From contig CM026400.1 of the NCBI GenBank assembly GCA_014843695.1, positions 29,331,563-29,395,562 on the forward strand: a DNA stretch of 64,000 bases, written 5' to 3'. Numbering within the stretch: the first letter of the stretch is position 1; the number at the start of each line of letters is the position of its first letter. The notes beneath the pieces are model-generated. The model was given only the letters and a program-made list of their open reading frames with translations. It was not told the origin of the DNA and did no database searches. The stretch comes from Archivesica marissinica (Eukaryota; Mollusca; Bivalvia; Venerida; Vesicomyidae). Position numbers and translations under genes: made by a program. Positions 29,399 to 40,111 of this stretch are shown one piece after another.

Positions 29399-29600
29399 AA
29401 GTGCATAAATATTATGCGGCCATGTTATATAGACATTACATAATGGCATGTAGGGTGCGGGAATATAATCTGTATAATATATGTCTCTTGGGCTCTTCTT
29501 ACTGTGATTATCTTCGGATGTCTGTCAAACTGCAAATTTGTCCGCGTAAAGTAATCCCCACGGCTCGTGACACGTTTGTTCAAATTAAGTTTCGAAGAAA

Positions 29601-29812
29601 GAAGTCGTGATAGCGCAGTCGTAGCGAGTTCGATTCGTGTGCGAAAGGCCTGGAGTTCGAAACCCGCTGGAGCCGTTACGAGTGTGTCCTTAGGCAAGGT
29701 ATTTAAAGTTCACATGCCTCTTCTCTCTCCCTCGCGGAGATGGGTTCCATCAAGAATGAGATCTCGAGAATGATTAATATTATGAGTTGTAGGAACTTGT
29801 TTCGCAAGAAGC
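29601..29812 (+). mobile_element. SINE-C copy 8, tail-truncated
   Basis: Head AAGTCGTGATAGCGCAGTCG, with the anticodon region GATTCGTGTGCGAAAGG; body complete; ends after AACTTGTTTCGCAA without the final CGAGCTAAAATAAA. Confidence 0.87.
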
Positions 29813-30057
29813 ACATGACAATTTTTATATATCATGATACACTGATAATAGCCACAGAACCCTGTTGCGCATCAACAATGTCAATGAATCAATCAACCTC
29901 AACAAGATTGAAAAATTGGTGCTACTCCAAATTACAACAGAAGCGAACACAGAATACTGCTACTTGATACGTCACATCCTAAGTGAAATATTGTTCTTAA
30001 CATGGTGGTGACTATCGTGGAATCGAGAAATCCTGTTTACCAATATATACGTTTTAT

Positions 30058-30329
30058 ATCCGATTAGCACAGTGGTTAGTTAGCACTCTCGCTTCTCACC
30101 AATGCAACCCGGGTTCGATCCTCAGACCGGGAAGTATGTAAGATAGTACGGTGGTCATTTACGCTTTCATCCGATTCGCACCAACAAGAGTGATTAATAT
30201 AAGTTGTTAAAGCTTGTTTAGTTTAAACATATTTTATTTCCAAATATAATACATATTGAACAATGCATAGTTGATTCTAGAGGTGTTACAGCTTGTTTCG
30301 CAATCGTTGTGAGATAAATAAAGTTTAAG
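30058..30329 (+). mobile_element. SINE-B copy 9, carrying an N insert
   Basis: The head CCGATTAGCACAGTGGTTAG has a 4-bp TTAG duplication in the D-loop region. The core is missing the GGTGGGTTTTCTCCGGG block. The tail is split by N and resumes AGCTTGTTTCGCAATCG. Confidence 0.85.
30214..30289 (-). mobile_element. N fragment inside SINE-B copy 9
   Basis: AGTTTAAACATATTTTATTT, then CCAAATATAATACATATTG. AGCTTGTTT occurs on both sides. The junction is identical to that in SINE-B copy 4. Confidence 0.62.
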
Positions 30330-30571
30330 CTTTACGTTTTACAACGCTCCACAGATCTCGATGCATTTTGAGATCACTTTGTTCAACTATATTCACTATA
30401 TCAAGGCGGTGTGCGGATAGAACCGTTCACCCGAATTATGTATAGAGCGACTAGTCGAATGTCTGCAATCTCGCAAGATACGTCATTATATTGTATCATA
30501 AAAACACATTTAGATAATTAAATTTCTAGCGCATTCTTTATGTGAACTACTTTCATAGAGTGTACACTTAA

Positions 30572-30928
30572 AGCGACATTATATCGCACAAAGCAAATAA
30601 AAGGCATTTTTTCACAAATAAATATATATAAGATAATATCGTTTAGAGATAATTTAACTAAGATTAGTCTACGAATAAATAGGCACAAATATGAGATATA
30701 ACGGTAAATATGTACCATAACTCATGTTTTTCAGGATACACTAGTTGTATTATGCATGAATGTCGACCCTATTTACATTATTGTGTTATGTCAACAAACC
30801 GCGTATACGACGTTTGTTTATTAGTTGAAATACTCAGTTTTTGAGCCAAATATTTGGAAATCAATTTTACCATATAATAGGAAAATATATTCTATAGAAA
30901 TGTGTGTGTTCACTGATGTAGTGTCGCT
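30572..30928 (-). mobile_element. E element copy 4, both TTAA sites intact
   Basis: 357 bp with TTAA at 30568-30571 and 30929-30932 and ends AGCGACATTATATCGC and GATGTAGTGTCGCT. About 130 bp shorter than copy 3 through a central deletion. The preserved target sites make it the best evidence for TTAA targeting by the family. Confidence 0.85.
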
Positions 30929-31646
30929 TTAACGGAGTATAGCTGTCCTTGAAATAATTCCTATTATTATAGATTCTAACTGATCGTAAAGCTGCATCAT
31001 AATTGTATTCTGATCGACAGAATCTCTTATCACATCTACACCACGGGCTACTTTTGTTAGAGTAATATACTACAATACGTACATGGTAGCTCGCATGAGA
31101 CACGGCCATTAAACCCAGGAATTGGTTGCTGAAAGCAACGCCATTCCGTTTGGACAGCAAAATTGCATTGCGGAGCATGTCACAACGACCATACGATCAC
31201 TATACGGAGAGCGTACTAATTGCTACACATAGCACGTTCTGCCTTCAGAGGCCAATAAAACGTAATAATAAACCAGTGTCAGTTCCAACAAATTGTTCGG
31301 AGATAGTTGAGGAACAGAATGCGACACACGAAACATGAACAGAATGTATCGTTCTTTTGCAATATATGAGTGTCGTTTAAGCGCGCGTAAATGAATGAAA
31401 TGCAGGCCGTTCGTGACTCAACTACTGATTTGATAATATTTTATTGCTGTATATACATGTATGTAGCAATTACAAACAAATTACGAATACATAATTAGCA
31501 AATGGGTTGGGCAACACGTTCTAACAACATACGTGATTGACCCTACCCATTTCCAACTGCTACTCAGTCATTTCATCAAACGTAATTATAGACGCGAATC
31601 ATCGCTCTGTCGTAGACTCTAAATATAAGAAAATGTGTCCTCAATG
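30929..31646. other. Unassigned stretch
   Basis: Overlapping ORFs of 103 and 70 codons (30867-31338) run partly into E and carry no motif I recognise. No repeat seen. Confidence 0.45.
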
Positions 31647-31818
31647 AAAGAGCCGTTAGGAATGTACCCTTATGCAAGGCACCTAAAATCCACGTTGCCT
31701 CTTCTCGCTCCCCCACGGCGATGGATTCCATCAGGAATGAGGTCTCTAGAGCGATTAATATAACGATATAAAAATTTGTTTCGTAATCGAACTAAATTAA
31801 AAATGCATTTTGTAAACC
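31647..31818 (+). mobile_element. SINE-C copy 9, headless
   Basis: Starts AGAGCCGTTAGGAATGTACC and runs to GTAATCGAACTAAATTAAA. The tail stem is mutated (ACGATATAAAAATTTG). Confidence 0.82.
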
Positions 31819-31939
31819 AGTCGTATCACTGAATTTGTTTAAATCAGTTTTTTCTCTCTATGAATCAAGCGTAACAGAATATGCAACTGCACATGCGCAG
31901 ACGTTCTCCAAACACGATTGGAATCTGCCGTTTGTTGTT

Positions 31940-32096
31940 GGACAACAATTATTACATGATGTGGAGAGAAGAGGCCATGTGCATTAAGTGTATTGCCTAA
32001 GGACATTTTACCACCATTGTTCTGACGGGGTTCAAGCTCTCGACCTCTCGATTACTTGGCGGACACTGAATCCATTTCACTACGGAGACTCCACAC
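31940..32096 (-). mobile_element. SINE-C variant with a different head
   Basis: GAGAGAAGAGGCCATG and TTGCCTAAGGACAT match the C body, but the head side (CTGACGGGGTTCAAGCTCTC, GACCTCTCGATTACTTGG) does not match the Leu-like head. A similar arrangement is at 56940. Confidence 0.55.
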
Positions 32097-32661
32097 AAGT
32101 GATCAATCTACTCGAGCATAGGACTCGAACTCGAATTCAGAATAGTGAAGTAACATTACCGTGAATGTGATAAATTCTAACTCAGTTCGGTATAGCATGT
32201 TTGTTCGTGCCTTGATCAATGCAACACCATTCAGGCAACCAATCACAAAGGTCATAATCACTCGTTCTATCCACACAATATATTTCAATAGAATTTTTTT
32301 ACCGGTAACGCGCGAGTTCGGAGAAAATTTTGAAAAGAAAAGTAAGCAGCTTAACTTAGTTTCAGGCGTAATGAATTAATATCAAAGAATGTTCTCTTCC
32401 CAGCAGTAAAGCTTTTTTAATCTATTGGCCATCCATGGGGATAAATCAATTTATCTACGACATCACGCAGTGACCCTAATTAATTGCTAGATAAAGCAGA
32501 CGACTCTCCAGCCTTTCCAGTGTTTGAAGAAGACATTCTAACGTCATGTTACAAAACAAAAACACAAACTTATAGGAGCTGGTTATCTAGGTAAATCTCC
32601 AAACCATACAACACTCCTATACACTAATTACAGGCGTTGGTGCCGTAAATATTAGACTTAA
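32097..32661. other. Unassigned stretch
   Basis: Two overlapping 61-72-codon ORFs without motif; no repeat recognised. Confidence 0.45.
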
Positions 32662-33095
32662 AGTGACACTGCATCAGTGAAAAAGAAAATATATACAGAA
32701 TGTAATTTCCAATTATATAGAATAATTTTTCCCCCAAATAGTTGCCCGACTTAAAATGACACTCCATCAGTGAAAAAGAAAATGTATATATAATGTAATT
32801 TCCAATTATATGGAATAATTGTTTTCCAGATAATTGCTCGACACATAATCTGATTATTTGAACTAATAAACAAACGATACGTATATTGACACAACACAAT
32901 AATGTAAATAGGGTCAACATCCATGCGTAAATATTTACATTGCTATTGCATTTCCTTCGATGAACGTGTGTGTATACAATATCGTATGAGGGTTTCCAAT
33001 TAATGGTATACAGCTGACATGTGTACTCGATGTTGTGGGCATGCGCATTCGCAGTGTTAGGCAGTGGTCGTCGCGTGAAAAGGCGTGTCATACAG

Positions 33096-33401
33096 CTTAC
33101 GCTGGTTAACATGCTGGACTGGTAATCCAGGGATCGCAGGTTCGATCCCTTGTCTGATCCTAATACAATTAACAGTCTTTCAGATGGGACTTTAAACCGA
33201 GGACTCGTGTCGGTGCTTTACACCGTGCACGTAAAAGAACCAGAGGAGATTCTGGAATGGGTCTCTGTCTGTATCATTGCACTATCCTCCACATATCTAA
33301 TATGACTAATCTCTTCAGAAGGCGTCGCTCATATGGGCAACCGGTAGCGACGATAAATAAACGTAAAACCGGTAGCGACGATAAATAAACGTAAAACACA
33401 C
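33096..33401 (+). mobile_element. SINE-A copy 11, with duplicated tail
   Basis: From GCTGGTTAACATGCTGG in the head to the tail. A perfect consensus B box GGTTCGATCCC. ACCGGTAGCGACGATAAATA plus AACGTAAA is present twice in tandem (about 33341-33395), so the hairpin's 3' arm occurs twice. Confidence 0.9.
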
Positions 33402-33510
33402 TGTTCCAAGGATGATCTATTTACCAGATCCCCGTTTACCTTTTTAATTGCAACGTGTGATATTTGTTTTCTTGTCGCATTGAAAAGAATAATTAATGTA
33501 AATATAAGTC

Positions 33511-33656
33511 ATGAATCACGGGTTAATAGTTTCCATTGTGGTATGAACTACATTGGATGTGCTTAAAGTTACAGTGGATGCCTTCGGCCTCCGCGCACTT
33601 TAAACACACTCAGTGTAGTTCATACCCCCAATGGAAACTATTAACTCGCGATTCAT
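33511..33656. mobile_element. Element V, palindrome
   Basis: Arms at 33511-33569 and 33597-33656 share GGTTAATAGTTTCCATTG and GTATGAACTACA in inverted orientation around a 27-bp centre containing GGCCTCCGCGC. A one-arm fragment (GGGTTAATAGTTTCCAAT) lies at 37729-37757. Confidence 0.68.
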
Positions 33657-33953
33657 TCCGTAATACAACGCGTGTAGCATGACTAACAACAATTATGATA
33701 CAGATGTACTGTTAAATCTTACATTTGTTGTATAATAATTTATTTTTTAGACTAATCTTATATAAATTATCTCTAAACGACAGTATCCCGCGCTTAGTAT
33801 AGACTCCAATAATAAACACACGTCAATTTTATAAGCGTGGATGACCGCTATATGAAACACTACTTTCACTTTTGAGACCTTGTTGACGACAAACACACCG
33901 TTCAAAGTTAGTGTTCGAATAATGGCTCATGACTTTGTATTAGCAGTAGATAC

Positions 33954-34904
33954 ATACTCAGTGAGTGGCGTAGCTTTCTATTAATTTGATTTGCAGACTA
34001 TATGGAATTTGGTGCTCGTGCACGTTACCGTAGAGGGATCAACCTCGATGTTCGCGCTGCTTCGTGCGAAACTCTTGGGATCGATTCCCTATTAACAATA
34101 ACAGCTCTGACGTCACATCTATGCACTATGTAATTTTGAAACGGAGCGTAATTAACCAATGACGCCACGTACATTGATATCTTGGTAAGCTTGACCTATC
34201 TGTGTCCAAGTACATCCTAATACTAGCTTTGCAACCACACTTAACATTGACATAAACTAATTCTTTTACAGAATCAATGATAATACGCTCATTCAGATCA
34301 CTGCTTCGAGTTAATGATATCCATCCTAAATCAATTACATGCAGCATACTACTCAAGTACGAGAAGACGCCATTTGGATTTAAGAGTCACAAAAACGACC
34401 GGTAACGTTGAAAAGATAGTGTTTGGTTTAAACATATTCATTCGACATTGTATACCAGAATTTACTACAAATAATTATGTACACAGTACATACAAGTGAA
34501 TTGAAATGAATCAATATAGTGTGTATGTTGTATTACTCAAGATATTGAAGATGAGTACCATTTTATATGCGTATGTTCTTGTTTTAATGAGCTCAGGGAG
34601 AAACATATACATGAAAAAGTATTTTTTTTATCAAAGGCCATCAATGTACAAGTTTATTGACCTAAATGCAATCTACCAATAAATCTATTTTAGCTAATCT
34701 AGTTAAATGTATCAAAGAATCGTTGAAAGTTAGTGTTCATCCTCTGCTATTGATGATATTGCAAACTGTTGTGTACCAATTCACGTGAATTTGTATTTAT
34801 ATGTTATATAATTATGTATGTATATTTAACGATGTACTATGTGCAATTCTGAATCAATGTTCTGTTCTGTTCTGATCTGGTAAGCAATGGCGTTCCAGCA
34901 TTTT
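33954..34904. other. Unassigned stretch
   Basis: An N-like tail (TTTGGTTTAAACATATTC) lies at 34424. TTCTGTTCTGTTCTGATCTG at 34858 is a short tandem repeat. No gene. Confidence 0.5.
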
Positions 34905-35080
34905 ACTCGTAAGTGGTGAAGGAGGACACGCAGGCCCCCGTTCGAGCATTGTTTCAGACGCGGGCGGGTAGTCGGGCAAAACTATCCTCCTCCGCAAATA
35001 AGCTATACATCTTCCTCACATAATAAGGGTTTAAATTATACGAAATCAACAACCTTGCCCACTCAGCCACGGAGGCACCT
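34905..35080 (-). mobile_element. SINE-D copy 5, head part
   Basis: CGAGCATTGTTTCAGACGCG, CTTCCTCACATAATAAGGGT and the head CTCAGCCACGGAGGCACC. A run of about 10 G follows. Confidence 0.72.
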
Positions 35081-35164
35081 GCGTGGGGGGGGGGGGCATT
35101 ACAGATAAGAGACACCATGAGCGACGTCGATATATTTTCTATTAACTCCCTTCGCAGATAAAAT

Positions 35165-35300
35165 TCGACGTCGCACCAACAGCTTAGATTGTATGGCGAC
35201 TTTCCAGCTATTATTGGTGGCGGAAGACCCTGGATGACCCCAACAAGTATGTCGGGCATGGGCTGGAACCCGGGTAGAACCACTGGTCAGTGGAAGGCGT
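35165..35300 (-). mobile_element. SINE-D 3' part
   Basis: TCGCACCAACAGCTTAGATT, TGGCGACTTTCCAGC, GGCGGAAGACCC and CCCGGGTAGAACCAC: the cleanest D 3' end in the window. It stops at the point where the D body meets the head. Confidence 0.82.
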
Positions 35301-35456
35301 TAGTGTCAACGAACTCGTGATATTTATTGACAATTCTTGTGCACAACAATGACGTAGATACTATGCATAATTATACAAGTGCCTTCATTTGTTTTGTTCT
35401 GTACATTGTATATATAGAATGAATGCAATAACATATGATTCAACTAACTCGTGATA

Positions 35457-35668
35457 AAGCAACGATAGCGCTTTCGCTTCAGGCCCGGAATCCGAGCCCA
35501 ATTGTAACCGTTACGATTGTGTCTTTAGGCAAGCCACTTACACTCTACATTGCCTCTTCCCTCTCCCCATGGTGATCGATTCCACAAGGAATGAAGCATC
35601 GAGAGCGATTAATCTAACATTGTAAGAATATATTTCGCAATCGATCTAAAATAAATATGCATGAACTG
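35457..35668 (+). mobile_element. SINE-C copy 10, degenerate head
   Basis: The head GCAACGATAGCGCTTTCGC has lost part of the anticodon arm (CTTCAGGCCCGGAATCCGAG). Body and tail (TTTCGCAATCGATCTAAAAT) are recognisable. A weak SINE-A tail-like fragment (GACTAATATCTTCAATGGG, GTGACGATTAATAAACGC) follows at 35676-35752. Confidence 0.82.
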
Positions 35669-35942
35669 TTATCTAAACTGACTAATATCTTCAATGGGAG
35701 TCGTGTGTTGTGTCACCAGCAGTGACGATTAATAAACGCAATACGCACACACATAAACCTACTTATCTAATGATGACTGACTTGCCGAGAACAGCAAATG
35801 ATATTTCAGTCCATGTTTCTTCTCCATTGATTGATTTAATTAGCAACCAAACATCTGATCTGTACACCCACAGCTTAAAGGAAGCTACAGTTGTTGAAGC
35901 GAGGCAAACTGTATCTGCTATTTGATTACGGTAGGATTGAAG

Positions 35943-36186
35943 TGTGTTTTACGTTAATGTGTCTTCGCTACCGGTTGCCCATATGAGCTATGCCTCCTGG
36001 AGAGATTAGTTATAGTAGAGTCTGAATGATAGTGCAATGATACAGACAGAGACCTATTTCAGGATCGACTCTGGTTCTTTTACGTGTAGTGTAAAGCACC
36101 GACACGAGATTTCGGTTTAATGTCCCATCTGAAAGACTGTTAATAGTATTAGTGTCAGACGAGGGGTTCGAATCTGCGATCACTTA
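35943..36186 (-). mobile_element. SINE-A copy 13, head-truncated
   Basis: Tail GTGTTTTACGTTAATGTGTC (8 bases of TTTATTTA changed), body, and B box (rc of GGGGTTCGAATCTGCGATC); stops at CACTTA, where N begins. Confidence 0.85.
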
Positions 36187-36290
36187 ATTGGTTTAAACAT
36201 ATTTATTCCACTATATACATTCACAAAACAATACATGCACACAAAATCAAAGAATAGGAAAGGATCAAAACGGAAGCAAAGCTTATATAG
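36187..36290 (-). mobile_element. N retroposon fragment
   Basis: GGTTTAAACATATTTATTCC, then CATTCACAAAACAATACATG and AATCAAAGAATAGGAAAGG, resembling 57812-57905. Confidence 0.5.
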
Positions 36291-36875
36291 TTTCTCTCCT
36301 TCACTAGCACTTAATTAATGTTAACCACTGACTGTAGTGACCCGTATGTAGGTTTTGAGGTCCATCCCCCATTACGTGTCTAGTACTGTCTACTAGAGCT
36401 GCCGTTCGGGGATATGGGCTGATACAGTGATGTAAGCGCGAAATGTTATCACATTGTCTAGAAGGCCCGCCGTCCGCTAGGTGTGTTGCACGCACGATAT
36501 ATCGGTTCAGTATAATACGAAACCATTCTACAACTCCTATTTAGCGAGAACGAAAGGCAGGAATCTAATTCAATAGAACTGATCTGCGAATGATGCCAAG
36601 CATATCTTGACCGAATTTAAGGAAATTTAATGTTCTTCTGTCAACCGATAAAAGACGAGTTCTTGTAAATATCTGTACATTTTTAAAGGATGCCTATGTG
36701 GTAAGACATGACATGGTGTAATTTTAGTGTGTATTCATAGTATCGTATATAAAACTACTACAATGTATATTCACGAGATATTATTTCACTCATATTTGTT
36801 TGTGATTATAAGTATGTATACAATGTATATGATTATACCAAAGGCATGAATTATGTCGATTTACTAAATACACAT
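36291..36875. other. Unassigned stretch
   Basis: No repeat or gene recognised up to the triplet array. Confidence 0.5.
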
Positions 36876-37576
<701 letters not shown>

Positions 37577-37728
37577 TAAAGCACAACTTGGCCATGATTA
37601 TGATATTGATTTGTTTGATTAATTTTCAAACTTAATGCCTTTGACATTGTAAACATGAACCTACATAGCAATATTGTACTGCGTTTCATCACATTCCGAA
37701 TGATATGCATTTTGTGTTATGTTAAGGA

Positions 37729-37757
37729 ATGAATCGGGGGTTAATAGTTTCCAATAG
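37729..37757 (+). repeat. Element V single-arm fragment
   Basis: GAATGAATCGGGGGTTAATA followed by GTTTCCAAT equals one arm of V. It abuts the F fragment. Confidence 0.6.
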
Positions 37758-38316
37758 TTGTAATAATAATCATACCATGTAGATGTGCGTTTTCTATGTC
37801 CCCTAGTATATAATGTAGATGTGCGTTTTTTATGTCCCCTAGTATATAATGTAGGTGTGCGTTTTCTATGTCCTCTAGTATATAATGTAGGTGTGCATTT
37901 TCTATGTCCTCTAGTATATAATGTATGTGCCGTTTTCTATGTCCTCTAGTATACAATGTAGGTGTGCGTTTTCTATGTCCTCTAGTATATAATGTAGGTG
38001 TGCGTTTTCTATGCCCTCTAGTATACAATGTAGGTGTGCGTTTTCTATGTCCTCTAGTATATAATGTAGGTGTGCGTTTTCTATGCCCTCTAGTATACAA
38101 TGTAGGTGTGCGTTTTCTATACACTCTAGTATATAATGTAGGTGTGCGTTTTCTATACACTCTAGTATATAATGTAGGTGTGCGTTTTCTATGTCCTCTA
38201 GTATATAATGTAGGTGTGCGTTTTCAATGCCCTCTAGTATACAATGTAGGTGTGCGTTTTCTATACACTCTAGTATATAATGTAGGTGTGCGTTTTCTAT
38301 GTCCTCTAGTATACGT
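37758..38316 (-). repeat. 36-bp minisatellite, about 15 copies, made of the F-element end
   Basis: The unit (on +) is TATATAATGTAGGTGTGCGT then TTTCTATGTCCTCTAG, which is the 36-bp terminus of F. A short piece of F interior (GTAATAATAATC) precedes it. Variants TGTCC/TGCCC/TACAC and TATATAATG/TATACAATG alternate in patches, suggesting a two-unit higher-order period in part of the array. The period is a multiple of 3, so ORFs with a 12-residue period (YNVGVRFLCPLV) appear; these are not genes. Confidence 0.95.
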
Positions 38317-38691
38317 GCACGTGGATATAGAGCCAGTGAGTTGTATTAGCTTGGAACTAACTAACTAATTAGGCAAGACAAAATGGTATTTGTGTCCGCT
38401 TATATGACCGTGGTTATTAACTTACAATGATCATTAGTTTCTCACCGACTTGACATCAGAGACGCTTGGTAAAGGCCTCTGGTTCGTTTGGGTGCCTGTA
38501 AAAAGCACAATGCACATGGCCTAATCTAAAACACTCGAAAGTAGCCAAACACAGCTGTTGTCTTATCCAACACAATGTGCGCGCGCACGTTGCGACACAG
38601 ATGAGCTTTCACGTTACAGATTCCGGAAATGAGAAGGTTCCCAGGTGGCGCTGTCGCCTGACTTCTCTCATTAGATATAACCATGAACAAT
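38317..38691. other. Unassigned stretch
   Basis: No feature recognised between the two 36-bp arrays, apart from repeat U at its right end. Confidence 0.45.
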
Positions 38692-38825
38692 AATATGAAA
38701 TAGGCACTACCTATCAACGGAGAAAGCCAAATACACGGTTGAAATCAAAATCAATTACCGAAATAGACATTATAGAAGGAATATAACTACATCCCCGCGA
38801 GGGGTTTGACTTCTAACGAAGATAG
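38692..38825 (+). repeat. Dispersed repeat U, copy 2, ending in a hairpin
   Basis: GGCACTACCTATCAACGG, GACATTATAGAAGGAATATA and then CCCCGCGAGGGG followed by TTTGACTTCTAACGAAGATA. The CCCCGC-GAGGGG stem is near the 3' end, a position typical of LINE or SINE tails. Confidence 0.6.
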
Positions 38826-38901
38826 AAAGAATGATGACATCGATTATGCTTTTTCTTGTAGTCGTTAGAAGAGTATTTACAGAAATCATGAAACATGCTA
38901 T

Positions 38902-39290
38902 ACTAGAGGACATAGAAAACGCACACCTACATTATATACTAGAGGACATAGAAAACGCTCACCTACATTATATACTAGAGGACATAGAAAACGTACATCT
39001 ACATTATATACTAGAGGACATAGAAAACGCACACCTACATTATATACTAGAGGACATAGAAAACGCACGCCTACATTATATACTAGAGGACATAGAAAAC
39101 GCACACCTACATTATATCAGTAGTATTACACGAAAACGAAATACGAAGGATTCCATCAAAGATATATCACCTCTTTCTTACAAAACACAAACTGAACAAA
39201 TAAAAAGATTCCAAAAACTATGTGTTTATATAGTTATTGTTTTTCATGTAAAACACACTTATCCGAAGTGTGTTTTTTCTATGTCCTCTA
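38902..39290 (+). mobile_element. F element copy 4, with its left end repeated six times
   Basis: 38902-39117 is six tandem 36-bp copies of ACTAGAGGACATAGAAAACG then CACACCTACATTATAT. 39118-39290 is the normal F interior (GGATTCCATCAAAGATATAT, CTTATCCGAAGTGTG) and the right end TTTTTCTATGTCCTCTA. The expansion is therefore inside an otherwise complete MITE. Confidence 0.92.
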
Positions 39291-39328
39291 TGGCCTTATC
39301 ATCAGATTTATATTATAATAAGCTACAA

Positions 39329-39558
39329 TGGACTGGTAATCCAGGAATCGCAGGTTCGATCCCCCGTCTGAACCCGAATACAATTAACAGTCTTTCAGAT
39401 TGGACGTTAAACCGAGGTCTCGTGTCCGTGCTTTACATCGTGCACCAGAGGAGATTCTGGAATGGGTCTTTGTCTGTATCATTGCACTATCCTCCAAAAT
39501 CTAAAATGACTAATCTCTTCAGGAGGCGTCGGTCATATGGCCAACCGGTAGCGAGGAT
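39329..39558 (+). mobile_element. SINE-A copy 14, truncated at both ends
   Basis: Starts in the anticodon stem (GGACTGGTAATCCAGGAATC), B box GGTTCGATCCC intact. The hairpin is GTCGGT/AGCGAG (broken) and the terminal ATAAATAAACG is missing, replaced by SINE-C sequence. Confidence 0.87.
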
Positions 39559-39559
39559 A

Positions 39560-39716
39560 TGGAGAATCCATCGCCACGAGGGAGGGAGAAGAGGCAATGT
39601 GTAATATTTAAATGCCTGGCATAATGGTACACTCGTAAGGGCTCCAGCGGGGCTCGAACTCCGGGCCTTTCGAACCTGAACCGAACGCGCTACCACTGCG
39701 CTATCACGATTTCCAA
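39560..39716 (-). mobile_element. SINE-C copy 11, tail-less
   Basis: GAGAATCCATCGCCACGAGG to GCTATCACGATTTCC, a complete head with an intact B box (rc of GGCTCGAACTCCGGG). The 257-codon ORF ending here crosses F, A and C and is an artefact. Confidence 0.87.
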
Positions 39717-39885
39717 TTCTGCGAAGGAAGACCCCACGTATCCACCCGAGCAGTATTCCACGCACTGACGGGCACCCGGGTAGAACCACCCGACCTTCCG
39801 CAAGCCAGCTAGATAGTTGCCTCACATGAAATAATTTGACACCCCCAGTGGGATTCGAACCTGCACGGGATGACAGGGTTTTATG
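39717..39885 (-). mobile_element. SINE-D copy 6
   Basis: GCGAAGGAAGACCCCACG, GGGCACCCGGGTAGAACCAC, CCTTCCGCAAGCCAGCTAG and the B box (rc) GGGATTCGAACCTGC. The tRNA 5' half is lost (TGACAGGGTTTTATG). Confidence 0.83.
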
Positions 39886-40111
39886 TTCAAATTGAAGAAT
39901 ATCGAACATGTGTTACAAAGTGCAAAGATCCTGAAATGACATTTGAGAAAATATAGACTTTACGACGAATTGGATTTATAATCAGAATATGCCACAAGAG
40001 ACCAACTCTAGATTTAACGACGAGTTCCTGTCGATATATTATTATATCTAGTTACAGTAAAACTGGCATATGAAGACCCTCAACAGCTATGACAACTCGT
40101 GATGTTTGATC
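39886..40111. other. Unassigned, possibly diverged 88-bp unit
   Basis: GACCCTCAACAGC and the sequence up to 40111 may be a decayed unit of the following array. Confidence 0.35.

Larger units (their letters stand above)
32662..33953 (+). mobile_element. E element copy 5, split by a 720-bp block
   Basis: Begins after TTAA (32658-32661) with AGTGACACTGCATCAGTG. Its first about 90 bp are tandemly repeated (second start near 32754, also preceded by TTAA). The E sequence stops near 32936 (CATCCATGCGTAA) and resumes near 33658 (GTAATACAACGCG), running to about 33953, where the last 60 bp are lost. The intervening block contains SINE-A copy 11 and element V. Confidence 0.75.

Noticed and set aside
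29035..29610. 191-codon ORF
   Set aside because: Overlaps SINE-C copy 7 and flanks; no protein-like motif.
38831..39604. 257-codon ORF
   Set aside because: Runs through the F-derived repeats, SINE-A and the start of SINE-C; a chimera of mobile elements.
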